This document shows positions 1 through 11,600 of a stretch of DNA of 64,000 nucleotides, in pieces. The DNA is taken from NCBI GenBank assembly GCA_030762175.1, contig CM060846.1, forward strand, positions 241,895,512 through 241,959,511. The letters run 5' to 3'. The notes under the pieces are model-generated. The model did not search any database. It was not told the DNA's origin and was given only the letters and a program-made list of their open reading frames with translations. The position numbers and the translations under genes are program-made. Every line of letters begins with the position of its first letter. The first letter of the stretch is position 1. The DNA is from Metallyticus violacea (taxonomy: Eukaryota; Arthropoda; Insecta; Mantodea; Metallyticidae).

Positions 1-1905
1 TAAGTGTAGATTATTTAGATAGACGGTTTGACATCTACAAAATAAAGGAACAAATAAAAATAATAAAAAGAAATGAAGCTTACGCGATTGATGGGATTCC
101 AGGGGATTCTGGAGGGCAGGGGGACAGGATGAAAATAAGAGGTATGTTATTGGCACAGATATTTAATTCAATATATGAAGAGACTACAGTGCCTAAAGGC
201 TGGAGAACAACGATTGTAGTTTCCATATTTAAAGGAAAAAATGATATAAGCAAACCAGTTAATTATAGAGGAATTGGTCCATTACTGGTCTTAGGTAAGC
301 TGTATATGAGCATTTTGGCAGAAAGGCTTCAAAATTGGACAGAAAAAGAAAATAAGTTATCCGAGTTTCAAGCAGGTTTCAGGATAAATAAGAGAACACT
401 GGATAATGTCTTTATTATAAATATAATGGTAGAGAAATATCTAGGCCAAAAAAGAGGGAGACTATACATACTGTTTGTTGATTTCAAAAAGGCATTTGAT
501 ACAATTAATTGCAAGGCATTATTGTCAAAATTGAATGGGATAGTAGCTAGTGATAAGTTTGTAAAGGTATTGAAAATTTTATATTAAGAAAATGAGTACT
601 GTATAAGGATTTCTCAGGATATGGTGACTCCAAGAAATTTGAATACAATAGGTCTAAGACCAGGATGCAAGTTAAGCCCCATACTGTTTAACCTATTTAT
701 TAATGATATCTTAGAAGAGATTAGTAAGTTAATATCCACATGCCCACAATTGCAAATGTCGAGATTCCGGGATATATGTAGATGACTTGGTAGTGGGGTC
801 AATTACCAATATTGAAGCAATCTCTAAATTCTCTAAGAAGTGGGGATTAAGAATAAACACTCAAAAATAAACAATCATGGTATTTAAGAATGGAAGTTAT
901 GCAATAATGAGAAATGCTATTGGAAAGGGGCAGAAATTGAGGTGATCAACAAGTTTGACTATTTGGGTATCAGACTTAGTGAGAATGGAGGGTGGAGTGA
1001 ACAAAAAAGAAAGGTTCTAGTAAAGGGTTAGCTTTGAAAGCTATTACTGCCTGTAGGCATAAAGCACCAGAAATGCACATAAAATGGTTGGAGAAAATAT
1101 ATACGGTAGTGGTTGAGGCCAAAATGATATTTGGGGTAGAAATATGGGGTAGCGATGAGGAGTTGGGTAAATGTAGATTTGATTCACAGGAATTTCTGCA
1201 AACAAATTATGGGCCTACCAAAAAGGTCACCAAATGAGGTTGCACAAGCTGAATTAGGCAGAATAAGAGGTAAAGGAAACATAATGACAAGAAATTTGGT
1301 TTAGGATTAAGAATCTAAAAGAGAATTGTATTTTGAAACATTGTCTGGTGACACAAGAAAAGGTGAGGGAAGGAATTACTTGGGTCAGAAGAATCAATGA
1401 GATTATGGGAAAAATAGGCTTGGGTATGGTGTTGCATGATAGAGAAAGTAAAGAAAGAGGTTTTTGGAAAGAAATTAAACAAAGAATTAGTGATATGGAA
1501 AGTCAGGAAATATTATGTAATTTTAGTAGTAAAAAGTCGCTGAGGGTTTATAGGAAGCTAAAGGAAATATGGGGCAGAGAGAATTATGTACATGAAGCTG
1601 ACAGGCGAATGAAGGAGGGAATTGCATGGGGGGATAGGGGTAGTGAATTTGAAAGGAATAAGAGGAGGTTTAAATATAGAGGAATGTTCAATGTGTGGAA
1701 TGCAAGATAGTTATTGGCGTTCAATTTTGGAATGTAGAGAAACCCAAGGAAATGAGAGCAAAACTTAGGATCCAGAAGTGGGCTAGCTTACCAATTCAGA
1801 TAAGGGGAAACAAGTTGGTAATATAAGAACAAGGCAGAAAATCTTGGAGTTTGGGAATTGCTTAGGTAAAGTTAAAAGAAAATAAGTAAAAAAAAAAGTG
1901 AGGAA
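1..1905 (+). mobile_element. Non-LTR retrotransposon remnant (reverse transcriptase region, frameshifted)
   Basis: Decayed open frames read in order as a non-LTR reverse transcriptase. The longest (129-587) has the 'NYRGI' block, 'FQAGFR' and 'FVDFKKAFDTIN', which is the RT A block with its aspartates. The next frame holds 'GLRPGCKLSPILFNLFIND' (about 648-710). After a frameshift 'YVDDL' is read at about 775-790, the catalytic block. A C-terminal region with 'VEIWG' (1136-1150) and a degenerate 'CSMCG...LEC' knuckle (about 1690-1735) follows. The end near 1890 is A-rich. Stops and frameshifts make it a dead copy. The 5' end lies outside the window, so the endonuclease is not seen. The style fits the APE-type Jockey/CR1/L2 group; I cannot fix the clade. 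It shares its C-terminal layout with the copy at 9852-11043. Confidence 0.85.
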
Positions 1906-2104
1906 TCAATTAGGGTAGAAACATGATTTAAGTTGGTTTTTGACTGAGTTAATTTTATATGTAAGTTGCCTGATAGTTGAAACCACATGGTTGAAACTGT
2001 TCCGACCACTTGGTTTCACAGCAACTAAGGAAGATTTATTAGAGTGATTATGGTTGTATTTTTTTTTTATGACTAAGCAATTGTAAATAGTACTGTACAA
2101 TTAT

Positions 2105-3385
2105 ACAATTAAGTTGGTATTAGGTAATACTGCACTTTGCTACCAATTTTTATTCTTCAAAACATGTTTCAAGAGCATTCGCTCTCATCTTCAGCTGGGG
2201 ACTGACTAACACTAGCAGGTGACAATGTGGTCTCTGGTGGTTCCAATAAGTACTGGAACAGGAATTTCATTGGAGGGATGCCAAAGTTCATAACCTGGTG
2301 CTTATTTTTTAAAATGTAAATCCTCTCCCATATTGCTAACTCCTTGGAATTGTTTGTAGCTTTCAACAGTGTCGCTTCTTTTGCAATGTCATGGTCATAA
2401 GTCCAAAAATGGTCTGCAACTGCTGATTTATCTACCTGTTTATATATTATATTTCTGAAGTGTTCTTTGGTCCTTTTCTCCAAATTTCTAATTATTTTTT
2501 CCTACATAAATCTGATCACATTGTAAACATTCCATCTGATATGCTCCCCCGTTTTTGTTGGATGGAACAATATTTTTTATGGAGCTGTTCAGAAGCTTTC
2601 TGATGTTAAATTTATTTTGTGTTGCCAACACAATATCACATTTTTTAAAAATCTTCATGAAAGCATTGTTTGTCCAAGGGTGATATGTGAATTTTTTAAA
2701 AACTAAGTCCTCCTTTATCATGGGGAGTGTGGTGTGTTTTTAATGTCTTTCTGTCATTTGAAATGTCTGATCTTCTTATCAACTAATGATCTGTTGAATC
2801 CATTATTGATGGCCATCTTGATGATCTAACGGTATTCTGCTGTATATTCTTCCTTGTTCAGCAGGATGTTTACCAATCTATGAGCAAGGCTGTTTATAAT
2901 GGCATGTTGGTGTGGTTTAGGGTTGAAACTGTTATTCTTTATGTGATTATCTGTATGTGTAGGTTTCTTACAAATGCCAAACGTAATTATGTCCTGTAGC
3001 TTTAGTAATTTCCGGGCATCATCTGTTTGTTTTGCTTTGTTTCGTTTTTTGGTTTTTTTTTTTGGTACTATTGCAAGTACGTCGTCCACATAGTGAAACC
3101 ATGGTTTAAAGGTAAGTGGAAATGCTATGGTAATGTGTGTTGCTACTGCACTCATAAATTTGCAGAAATGGGGAAAAGGGGTTACCCATAGCTAAGCCAG
3201 AGGTTTGTTGGTAAATTTTTCTATTAAACATAAACAAGTTTTGTTTTACACACAGTTTTGTAAGGCTAGTGTAATCCTCAATTTCTTTTACTGTCATATT
3301 AGTGCTTTTTAGCCAGTTGTGGAGTTTCGCTAGCAATACTAATACGGACTTAATTGTATAATTTACAAACTTCACTGTTCCTAAC
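2105..3385 (-). mobile_element. Penelope-like element, degenerate copy (RT + GIY-YIG)
   Basis: Minus-strand frames, in coding order: 'SGLAMGNPFSPFL' (RT B block, 3106-3375), 'FHYVDDVLAIV' (catalytic block, 2826-3155), 'FKKFTYHPW' and 'GAYQMECLQCDQIYVGK' (start of the GIY-YIG endonuclease, 2488-2721), then the C-terminus (2169-2483). These are the hallmarks of PLEs, where RT is fused to a GIY-YIG nuclease. The RT N-terminus is missing, so the copy is 5'-truncated, and at least three frameshifts split it. It belongs to a subfamily diverged from the copy at 35569-37384. A hammerhead-like motif sits just past the stop codon. Confidence 0.88.
2159..2197 (-). ncRNA. Hammerhead-ribozyme-like motif in PLE 3' region
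   Basis: On the minus strand: CTGAAGATGA, hairpin GAGAGC-GAAT-GCTCTT (stem II), then GAAAC and the palindrome ACATGT (minimal stem III), with T at the cleavage position. The core differs from CTGATGA at one base. PLEs are known to carry minimal hammerheads with very short stem III. Activity is not shown. Confidence 0.6.
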
Positions 3386-4005
3386 TTCTTTTAAGTTTAC
3401 AATTCAGTACTATACACGTTTGTTGTATTGTTAATCTGAAATAAATTCAATTCAATTCAGCAAAGTAATAAAATATATGGTCTAGCCCAGAGTCCTCGTG
3501 CTGTTGGTGTCTTTGTTGTATAAGATACCAATGGACAACAGTACATGGCAGGTCAGTAAAGATAGGTAAAGCATGGTTTTCCAGAAAAAAAAATTGCTGA
3601 GTATTTACAATAAGACATGTGCCTGCATATTATTTACATTTTGAAATAGAAGTTCCCTTACTAGAGAAAGTTTGTTAGAATATTTTCATCTGGAGGGTGC
3701 TTAAACACCAATAAAATTCTGTTATATTTAAATTGTAAAGTTTCCTTATTCAAGAAATTTTGCTAAAATATTTACAATAGGAGGGTGCCTGGCTGCCTGC
3801 ATAACAGGAACAAAATATATAAAAAATAATACTGTTATTGTTTATTAGTCATACATTGTAATGTCTCTTTGCTGAATTAGTTAAAGAATTTTCTTAAAAC
3901 AGAAACACAAATTTTAGTCAGCTTAAGGGGAGACCAGGGCTCTATAGGTCTTTCCCCCTATAAATATTCCTCTGAAAATACTATATTACTCTTCAAAAGA
4001 AATAC
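3386..4005. other. No recognisable gene
   Basis: AT-rich sequence between PLE fragments. I see no coding motif, tRNA-like box or terminal repeat. The part near 3420-3460 contains 'aattcaattcaattcag', a short simple repeat. Confidence 0.5.
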
Positions 4006-4127
4006 ATATTTTCTCATTAAAATGTAAATTAGAACTTGCACAGTGAAGCCAATCATATAATTGATATTATTGTATGATTTAGTTGAACTACACACTCTTA
4101 ATGCTTCTCTTATTTGCCATAATATAT

Positions 4128-4166
4128 AAAACCAATTTTGAGAACATTTTGTTCTCATCATCAGCC
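4128..4166 (-). ncRNA. Hammerhead-like motif, left arm of PLE dimer
   Basis: Minus strand: exact CTGATGA, then hairpin GAGAAC-AAAAT-GTTCTC, then AAAATTGGT where GAAA is expected. The core is intact but the GAAA side has lost its G, so this copy is probably inactive. Confidence 0.5.
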
Positions 4167-4486
4167 AGGCTAAAATTCAACTGTTGGATAATTCATTAAG
4201 CTGTCCGAATGTGTATTCTGCTCTGGTGGTGGTGTGATAAACTTGTAGTCATTTTTGGACAGAAAATCATGACATAGTGAATGAAACAAAATTATTAAAA
4301 TGAATACAAGGACCTACAGAACTAGCAACTTGGGAGAAAATCTACATCTACAAATACAAAGACAGTCTAATGAACTTCGACACTGCAGGGGACGAAAACA
4401 TAAACTACAAGCTTATCATACCACCACCAAAGCAAAATACACATTCCCATACCTTAACAAATTATATGTCAGTTGAATTTTAGCCT

Positions 4487-4521
4487 GGCTGATGATAACA
4501 AAATATTTTGGAAACCAGTTC
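4487..4521 (+). ncRNA. Hammerhead-like motif, right arm of PLE dimer
   Basis: Plus strand: exact CTGATGA, a weakened stem II (taacaaaatattttg), then GAAACCAGTTC, which corresponds to GAAA plus a near-palindromic stem III. It is the mirror partner of the motif in the left arm. Confidence 0.5.
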
Positions 4522-4844
4522 TATATATTATGACAAATAAGTGAAGCATTAAGAGTGTATAGTTCAACTAAATCATACAGTAATATCAGTTATATTTTCT
4601 CATGCTGAATTGACAGATTAAACATGTTTTTCCTTGATTAAATTTTTGCAAAACACATACTGTATAGTCTTCGCATTAAAATGACTTTAAGTTCAGCTTA
4701 ATCAATTGCAAATCTTTCAGGGATTCAAAGCTTAAGCTATTGCTACATCTGTCCACTTAATAGATATAAACAATGCTCTTTCTATATTTTCATTATGCTC
4801 TGGAATGAGCAAAATGTAAATTTTAATTTTTAAAAAAAGAACAA

Positions 4845-4945
4845 ACAGATGAAGGCAACAGCCTTTGAAACATGCCCAAGTAAGTGGAAAAAAATAAGTG
4901 AAATTTGAGTGATTTCCTCAGTAATAATAATTTGTTATATTAAAC
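4845..4945 (+). mobile_element. PLE 3' tail fragment
   Basis: About 100 bp ending in a GAAACATG motif and 'aagtaagtgg', then 'gtgaaatttgagtgatttcc'. It is the reverse complement of the 3' tail of the PLE inserted at 22151-22591. Only the hammerhead/tail part is left; a possible core (AGATGA, hairpin AGGC-AACA-GCCT, TTGAAACATGCCC) is degenerate. Confidence 0.6.
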
Positions 4946-5295
4946 AGTTAAATGTTTACCATTTTTTCTGAATGCTTGTTTAAAATGGAGGATATGCCCA
5001 TGAAACATAAGATAGTGGTCACTTTAGATAAGGACATTTTGCTACACATGTCAAATTATTTAACAGAAAAAAATGCAGCAATTACTTGTTAGAAAGAATT
5101 GGATATATGGCAACTCTTACTTTTGACTATGATTTCATCTATGTAGACATTGGACTATATCCACACCTAGCTGATTCACATTATAAATATTGTTAAATTT
5201 TAAGACATCATGATGTAATTTAAATAAAATAGCAGTATTTAAAATTCGATTAAAAATGAATGTAGGAATCCACACAGTGAAACTATCATAATCTG

Positions 5296-5458
5296 GTTGA
5301 ATTAAAAGTAAAACTTCTCAAATCATGTCAGTATATTAAACTCTCTTGACGTTTAACATTAAAACTTTATTTAATAGGTTTTAATTTGCTTTAATGTGAA
5401 ACGTCAAGAGAGTTTTAATATATTGACATGATTTTAGAAGTTTTACTTTTAATTCAAC
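5296..5458. repeat. Long hairpin (inverted repeat, about 70-bp arms)
   Basis: The sequence starting gttgaattaaaagtaaaac at 5296 is repeated in reverse complement, ending at 5458, around an AT-rich spacer of about 20 bp (near 5372-5387). Arms differ by only a few bases or single-base gaps. There is no coding capacity. It looks like a small foldback/MITE-like element or a palindromic rearrangement; no transposon family is recognised. Confidence 0.75.
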
Positions 5459-5578
5459 AAGAATATTTAAAATGTTCATATAGTAACTATTACAGTAAGC
5501 CACTCATATATTCAAATCATTGTATATGTCAAACTAAAACACTCTTATTGCTCCACTTACTTGCTATGCTATGGAATG

Positions 5579-5616
5579 TGGTACTAGTTTCCAGAACCTT
5601 TTGTCTCATCCTCGGC
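5579..5616 (-). ncRNA. Hammerhead-like motif, left arm of PLE dimer
   Basis: Minus strand: CCGAGGATGAGA, loop, TTCTGGAAACTAGTACC. Stem III is the palindrome ACTAGT next to an A cleavage base. The core departs from CTGATGA in the same way as the right-arm copy (6031-6069), so this is a shared subfamily variant. Confidence 0.45.
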
Positions 5617-6030
5617 CACGGGTCCACTGGTTGGAATAATTCAACCCCCTTCTGAACATCACGATTTTCCTTCCTAAAATGCTTATTCAAAAGTGTGCCT
5701 ATATTATAATAAAATAAGTTGTGCAGAATGTGAAAAAATTTATATTTGTAAAACAAAGAGTAATATAGGCACACGTTTGAATGAGCATTTTAGGAGTATA
5801 AAATACAAACAGATGCAGCAGTGAGCAGTGGCATAACATTTTTGAAAGGAAAATCATGACATTCAGAAGGGGGTTGAATTATTGAAAGTAATACAGAGAC
5901 CTACAGAATTGGCTGCATGGGAAAAGATTTACTTTTGCAAGTATAGAGATCCTTTAATGAACTTTGATATTCCTGGTGAGGATAACATCAACTTCAAGTT
6001 CATCAGGAAGTTTCCAACTAGTTGACCCGT

Positions 6031-6069
6031 AGCCGAGGATGAGAGCAGAGGTTCTCGAAACTAGTACCA
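6031..6069 (+). ncRNA. Hammerhead-like motif, right arm of PLE dimer
   Basis: Plus strand: CCGAGGATGAGA, loop gcagaggt, TCTCGAAACTAGTACC. Stem II pairs GAGA with TCTC, GAAA follows, and stem III is the ACTAGT palindrome. Confidence 0.5.
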
Positions 6070-6140
6070 CATTTCATAGCAAGTAAGTGGAGCAATAAGA
6101 GTGTTTTAGTTAGACATATCATACAATGATTTAAAAATAG

Positions 6141-6759
6141 CAATAGCTTCTTTTCTAGGCTTGTCATAGAGTGTTTGCCATGTTGAATGCCTATTCATGA
6201 CTTTCCTTCTCTTTGCTTACATAGTATGAAATTATAGTTCTGTTTCTATTTCTGCATTGCATGAAATTATATTTCTGTTCTGATTTCTTGTAATTTGCTT
6301 TTCATAGAGTGGTTTCGAACTGATCGTTTGTGAACTATCGTGCATTTTGGGTGAACAGGTCTGTTATTTTGTTCATTACAGCATGGGAAGGTATCCATTG
6401 AAATGTAATGCCTTTTTTGTAAGTTAGGGTTTTAATGATCATCTTTATTCATAGATGAATTTTTGTCATTTTTAAAACTACAAATTATTGATTCTACTTC
6501 CTCTACACTTGTTTCATACAAATATACACTTTGAGATATATGTACATTAAATAATTCCTGCCCCATGTCTGTATTGTCACTTCTACCCATACTTAAAAAT
6601 CTATTTAAAAAATTTCAAACCTTGTTTGAATCTGACATTTCCCCATGTCATTAAGGTGAAAATTACTTTTTTTTTAATCTGATTTTGTTTGTTTATTTAT
6701 AATGTTCCATTATATGATTAGTTTTTTATGCTATTGTAATGCTTTTATATATTGAAATG
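6141..6759. other. No recognisable gene
   Basis: AT-rich spacer. I see no coding block, inverted repeat or tRNA-like promoter. Confidence 0.5.
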
Positions 6760-7740
6760 GAAATTTATTGAAATGCTAAGAAAAATATAAATACAAACTA
6801 TAAAGGGGCCTGCATCTATCTAGCCCAGGCCATTTTAGGCATAACCCCTCACATTTACAACAGTTTTTAATACATTACTTTTTGTACTAATATCTTTATC
6901 TAAATTCCAAATAATTAAACAAAATACACAATTTCCAAAATTTCGATTGAATCAGTCCCCAGTCCCTGGTTTATCAGCAGCAGCCTACTGGAATTCCAGG
7001 GGACTACTCTCTGACCCACTTTATTATAAAGGCTTGTTCACATAGCTTTTTATATTTGTTTTTGAGCTCTTTGTGTGCATTTAACCCTATCATTCTGAAG
7101 AATTCATAAATGTCTTTGATTTTATCTTGTAGAGCCATAATTGTTAGTGTATTTTTTATTATTTTTTTAATGCATTATACCTAATAAGATTTTTCTTTAC
7201 TGGGCAAGCTAAGTCAAAATGGTGTCTAAATATATTAAAGAAGGAATTCCAATTTTCATTTATAGTTTTGGTTGTATATATTTGTCCAGTTTTCATAAGC
7301 TAGCTGATCTTTTAAAATTTGTACATTTGCTTCATTCCCCTAAGATACATATATTTGTTTCTTAATTTTCTATGTAACAATTATATAAATCAACAATTTG
7401 GGCTGTATGATCAGATACATGTAGTCATTATTGGTGAATGTTAGTTGTTTTCTGTATATATTAGTATTAAGTGATCTATTGCCTTACTGGAATGGTCAGT
7501 AACTCTGGTGGGACCTAGGATTATATCACTTATGTTGTGATATGACACAAGTCACAGAATTTATTATTACTATTTTCCACATTAATGTTGCCAAATAATA
7601 TCATTTCATAACCATTTTTAGTGCTCTTTTAAGAATTCATCTAAGCTATTTAGGGAATCTCTCACATTTAAGTTAGGTGATCTATACAAACCAATAACCA
7701 AAACATACCATTATTAGCAAGAACAAACCAATAATTTCAA
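6760..7740 (-). mobile_element. Non-LTR retrotransposon copy, internally deleted (endonuclease part joined to 3' UTR)
   Basis: The segment 6765-7010 is the reverse complement of the 3' UTR of the copy at 9852-11043: shared blocks include 'ctggaattcca', 'gaaccaggga' and 'gaggccccttgtag' variants. Upstream on the minus strand (7240-7715) broken frames read 'VIGLYRSPN', 'GNINVEN' and 'AIDHLI', typical of the APE-type endonuclease, followed by a linker ending near 7020. RT is absent, so endonuclease/linker and 3' UTR are fused by a large internal deletion. It gives the endonuclease part that the other copies in this window lack. Confidence 0.75.
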
Positions 7741-9800
7741 AGATAACTTCTTTACAATGTTTTCCTCAGCCATTTTACTTTACTGCATTTGACTTCTTGA
7801 TGGTTTTGGGGCTTTCAGAATATGTCCTTTACTGCTCATACAGGATTTGTATCTTGGCAGCTGGATACGTCACAGTTGGCCATACCTTATGCATCTTGTG
7901 CTAATCATACTCCAAACACCAATTTTTCTATCATAAAGAAGTGTTTTTTTGTATATAATTTGGATTTTCAGAACACAAATAGCAAGTGCTATGAGTGTAT
8001 ACATGACCATTTTTGTGGGACCAAGCCTCTTCTGAAAAGAACACAAACTGTGGGTTGATTAACCCTTCAGTTTCTAATGAAGGAAATCACTCACAGTAAT
8101 GCAGACGTGCTAGGGGATGACTTTTCATAGACAATGCACACATATACACTTGTAAGATTTAAATGTTAAAAATATTTTTTTTATGTGCAAAAGACACTTA
8201 AACTCCAACTTATGCTAATATTGGTAGTAATTTTTTTGGCAAACATTCAAGATTTGTACCAGTTTCATCTCATTTGTCTTTTGTTAAAACAATATGTCTT
8301 CACATGTTCATGAATTGCAGGTCTAGAAGGAGGTAATTGCCTGGGGAACTTCTGAATAAATTCCTCATGAACACAGCAAGCTAATTTACATTGTAAAAAC
8401 ATTTGCACTCAAAAATGTGTTGCTCTAAAATCTTTTCAAAGAATGTAGACTAGTGACTGATTGGAAGTTCAAGGACAGGTAGCTGTGAGTGGGGTAGGAG
8501 CCAGCCTTGGCCATGATGCAAGACTCCATGCGAGCAATGAGGACATATTCTGGAAGCCCAGTAGTAGCTTGATTGGAATAGTTTCATATTGGTTGTACAA
8601 TTAATTCCCTAAAGCATATTAAAGAAGTTTCCTGTTGGGACATTTGTTCATTTCTCTTGGGAGGTTTATGGACAGAGTAAAAAGAAAATAAAAGTCTAAT
8701 CCAGAAGATTACAAAAAGATTTTTGAAAATGTTGGCATAGTAAATATACTTGAAGTTGATTTTCTGTAAATGACAAGGTAAAAGGCATTCAGTCTATTTT
8801 CAAAACACCAGAGTCATTGCACTTCAAACTTCATTATTTTTAAGCATGAAAAATTGAAGGTATTTTTTGGTGGAGAGGGGAATTATAGAAGTGCTCTAAC
8901 TGATTTAGAGGAATAACTAAGAAAAACATTTATCCATTTTAAAAAAATCCAGTTGACACGATGTCACAGTGAAGCAGGAAATGCAAAAAGTTATTGACAA
9001 TTTCTTGAAATGTCACTATGGGGAAGAGTGAAAAATTAATGAATATCTTCGGTATTTTAAGAGCATCATGATGAGAACACATCAGACAGCCTTGTTTGTG
9101 AGCCACAAGAAAATGACGATTTGAAAATTCAGTTTCTATATTCAAAGAAGCTTATTAGTTTGTTTGTTAGGTTCTATATTCATATTTTTTTTCTTTTTTA
9201 TAAAATGAATGCATGTTTTTATGTGATTAATAACTTGATTTTGAATAAATGAATATATTAATCAAACAATAATAATTTATTTTTAACTATATTTGTAATT
9301 TTGTAAAAAAGTTACTGCAAAAAGTTTGTTGCAAAACACGATTTTCATTAACTTACTTAAAAATTCAATTTTTACAATTTTAGTTACTAAATATCATGAA
9401 ATTGCGTTCCTTAATTTTATTAGGACTTCAATATTAAAGTTCCTCTAATGATTTGTTATAAATTAAACGCTTAAATATCCTAAAATTGGGTGTAACAAAT
9501 TATGTTAACTGAATTTTCATATTTCTCAATAACTAGCAAAAAATGCAGATGTCTTCTTTTGAAAAATCAATCAAATCAGTGTAATCAAATAGCCCTGTAT
9601 TGATGTATTTTACCCAAACAATGAATAATTAGTCAAGTGATTACATGCAGGGTTCTCATTGTTTTGTGGAAGTTTATGGAAGCCACATGCACATAGAATA
9701 AATTGGTATTAAAAAATATGAATCAAATGGATATGGAACAAATATATCATAGTAATGATATTGAGGACCAATGGAATTATGAAGATTTGAATACAGAATA
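7741..9800. other. No recognisable gene
   Basis: About 2 kb of AT-rich intronic or intergenic sequence. Short open frames at 7822-8058 and 8939-9145 show no family motif that I recognise. Confidence 0.45.
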
Positions 9801-9851
9801 AATTGGCCCCAAAATCTATAAAAGGCCTAATTTAGACATAGCACAAATTGG
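9801..9851 (+). repeat. 51-bp target site duplication, left copy
   Basis: This 51-bp block is repeated at 11044-11094 with about four mismatches. The two copies flank the non-LTR insertion exactly. Confidence 0.8.
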
Positions 9852-11043
9852 TGAAGATAATATAGCAGCTATGTCATTATAAAAGAATACCTTTTTAAAA
9901 TACCACAATCTGAAGTCAAATGGCTGGAAAGAATATATAATACAACAGTTGAAGCATGAATGCTCTATGGTATTGAAATTTGGGGAATGGAAAATTCCTG
10001 GGATGCTGTGGATAAAGTGCACCATTTATTTTGCAAAGAAATTCTCGGCCTACCAATTGCGGCTGTAAAAGAAGTTGCCCAAATAGAATTGGGAAGAGCT
10101 ACAACAAAAGGTTTAACTATGGAGAGAGTTTTAAAATACTGCCATAGGATTCTAAACCTAAATGAAGATAATCTAGTAAAGCAATGCTTGACACATCAAG
10201 AATCATTTACAAAGGGGTGGTTGAGTAGTTAAAAAAATATTTTAGAGATCAATGGATTAGGGTACATATGGAGGAAAGGAGATACAAATGTTAGAGGTTA
10301 TTGGAAAGAGGGAAGAAGATGTTTTGGAGATATAGAGATACAAAAATTATTTAGTAATTTAATGGGGAAGACATCACTGGAATTTTATGTTAAGATGAAA
10401 TGGGCATGGGAAAGGGAAATTTATATAGATAAAACAAATAAGGAGGAAAAAGAGGGTATAGCATGGGCGAGAGTGGGTGTGTGGAAGTTAAAAGGTGAAA
10501 GAGGAAACTTTATACAAGGGGATGCCCATTGTGTGGAGGGAAATAAAACTTAGAATATATAGTGTTTGATTGTAAGAAACTGAAAATTGGAAAAATGAAC
10601 TCATTAAGGTAAAATTTATACGGGATAATAGAACAACAAAGAGGACATTCATAAAAGAGTGCAGGAGTGTGGGTCAGTATTTATTTAAAGTTAAACAGAA
10701 GTGGAAATGGACAGTGAAAAGAGAAGAAGAAAATTCACACAGATAATAGTATATAGTCGATCAAATAATGGTATAGACAGAGTAGGTTAAATATCATTTT
10801 GGTACCTGGGGTTGGGTCAGAACTGGGTCCCCTGGAATTCCAGTACGTTGTGCTGATGAACCAGGGAGTGGGGTCTGATGCAATTTATTTGGAACTTAGA
10901 TTAAGGCATTAGTATATAATTAATTATTATAAAAATTGCAATTGTGAGGGGTACATCCAAAATGGCTTGGGCCAGATAGATGGAGGCCCCTTGTAGTTTG
11001 TATTTTCTTAGCATTCAAATAAATAAAAAAAAAATAATAAATG
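9852..11043 (+). mobile_element. 5'-truncated non-LTR retrotransposon with long flanking duplication
   Basis: Carries only the C-terminal part of ORF2 and the 3' UTR. Frames at 9960-10232 ('YGIEIWG', 'FCKEILGLP') and 10362-10553 align by eye with the C-terminal part of the element at 1-1905. The 3' UTR (about 10790-11035) matches 6765-7010 on the other strand. It ends in an A-rich tail of AATAA units. A 51-bp near-identical direct repeat sits on both sides, so boundaries are clear. Frameshifts show it is inactive. Confidence 0.85.
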
Positions 11044-11094
11044 AATTGGCCCCAAAATCTATAAAAAGCCAAATTTCAACATAGCACAAATTGG
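11044..11094 (+). repeat. 51-bp target site duplication, right copy
   Basis: Right partner of 9801-9851. It begins directly after the A-rich tail of the element. Confidence 0.8.
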
Positions 11095-11600
11095 TTCTCA
11101 GCCAACAATATATCAACCCTTTAAAAATTTTGCAAATTTATTTTGTGATTTTTTTCTAGCATTATTCAAGTCAGCTCAGTATGTTATAATATTTAAAGCG
11201 TGACAATTTGTGTGTTTAAGCAATTTCACTTAAAAGCCATTGCTTTGGAATAAAATTGTGACAGACCATTTCTGCCATTAATTTTAGTACTAGGGCATAT
11301 TTCCTATTCTGTGTACTGTATTTTCAAAAATATTGTATTGAATGTTGTATCTGCAAACCTAAAATGGGTTTGGCGCCTTTGATATATGTTATACATTACA
11401 GAATAAAAAATTCACATGGTGAATCATGAAACATCTTGAAAATTCAAGCAACTGAATGATTGATCAAATCTATATATTGGCATGCTGGAGAGATGTATTA
11501 GTATTACCTTTCTTTAGTTTTAAATTTGTTTTTATCTGAATTACCAATGGTGTAATTAGATTTGTTTTACCAATTAAATGTTCATTTTTTGTTATTACAG

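Larger units (their letters stand above)
4018..4591. mobile_element. Head-to-head PLE inverted dimer (two 3' ends)
   Basis: The left half (4018 to about 4254) reads as a PLE 3' end on the minus strand. The right half (about 4255-4591) reads as a PLE 3' end on the plus strand, including coding sequence for the GIY-YIG C-terminus ('LATWEKIYIYKYKD'). Both halves match the 3' region of the copies at 35569-37384 and 49880-51720. The two 3' tails point outward. The 12-mer atattttctcat occurs just outside each end (4006-4017 and 4592-4603), consistent with a target site duplication around the whole dimer. Confidence 0.82.
5485..6140. mobile_element. Head-to-head PLE inverted dimer, second subfamily
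   Basis: The left half (about 5485-5705) is a minus-strand PLE 3' end. The right half (about 5706-6140) is a plus-strand copy reading 'SCAECEKIYICKTKSNIGTRLNEHF' in broken frames (GIY-YIG), then the C-terminus and 3' tail. Both tails carry the same 'ctagtaccacat' and 'aagtaagtggagca' blocks pointing outward. This is the same architecture as 4018-4591 but with a diverged sequence. No clean target site duplication was found by eye. Confidence 0.78.

Noticed and set aside
7822..8058. 78-codon frame with several Cys as a zinc-binding domain
   Set aside because: Cysteine spacing fits no known finger and the frame has no conserved neighbours.
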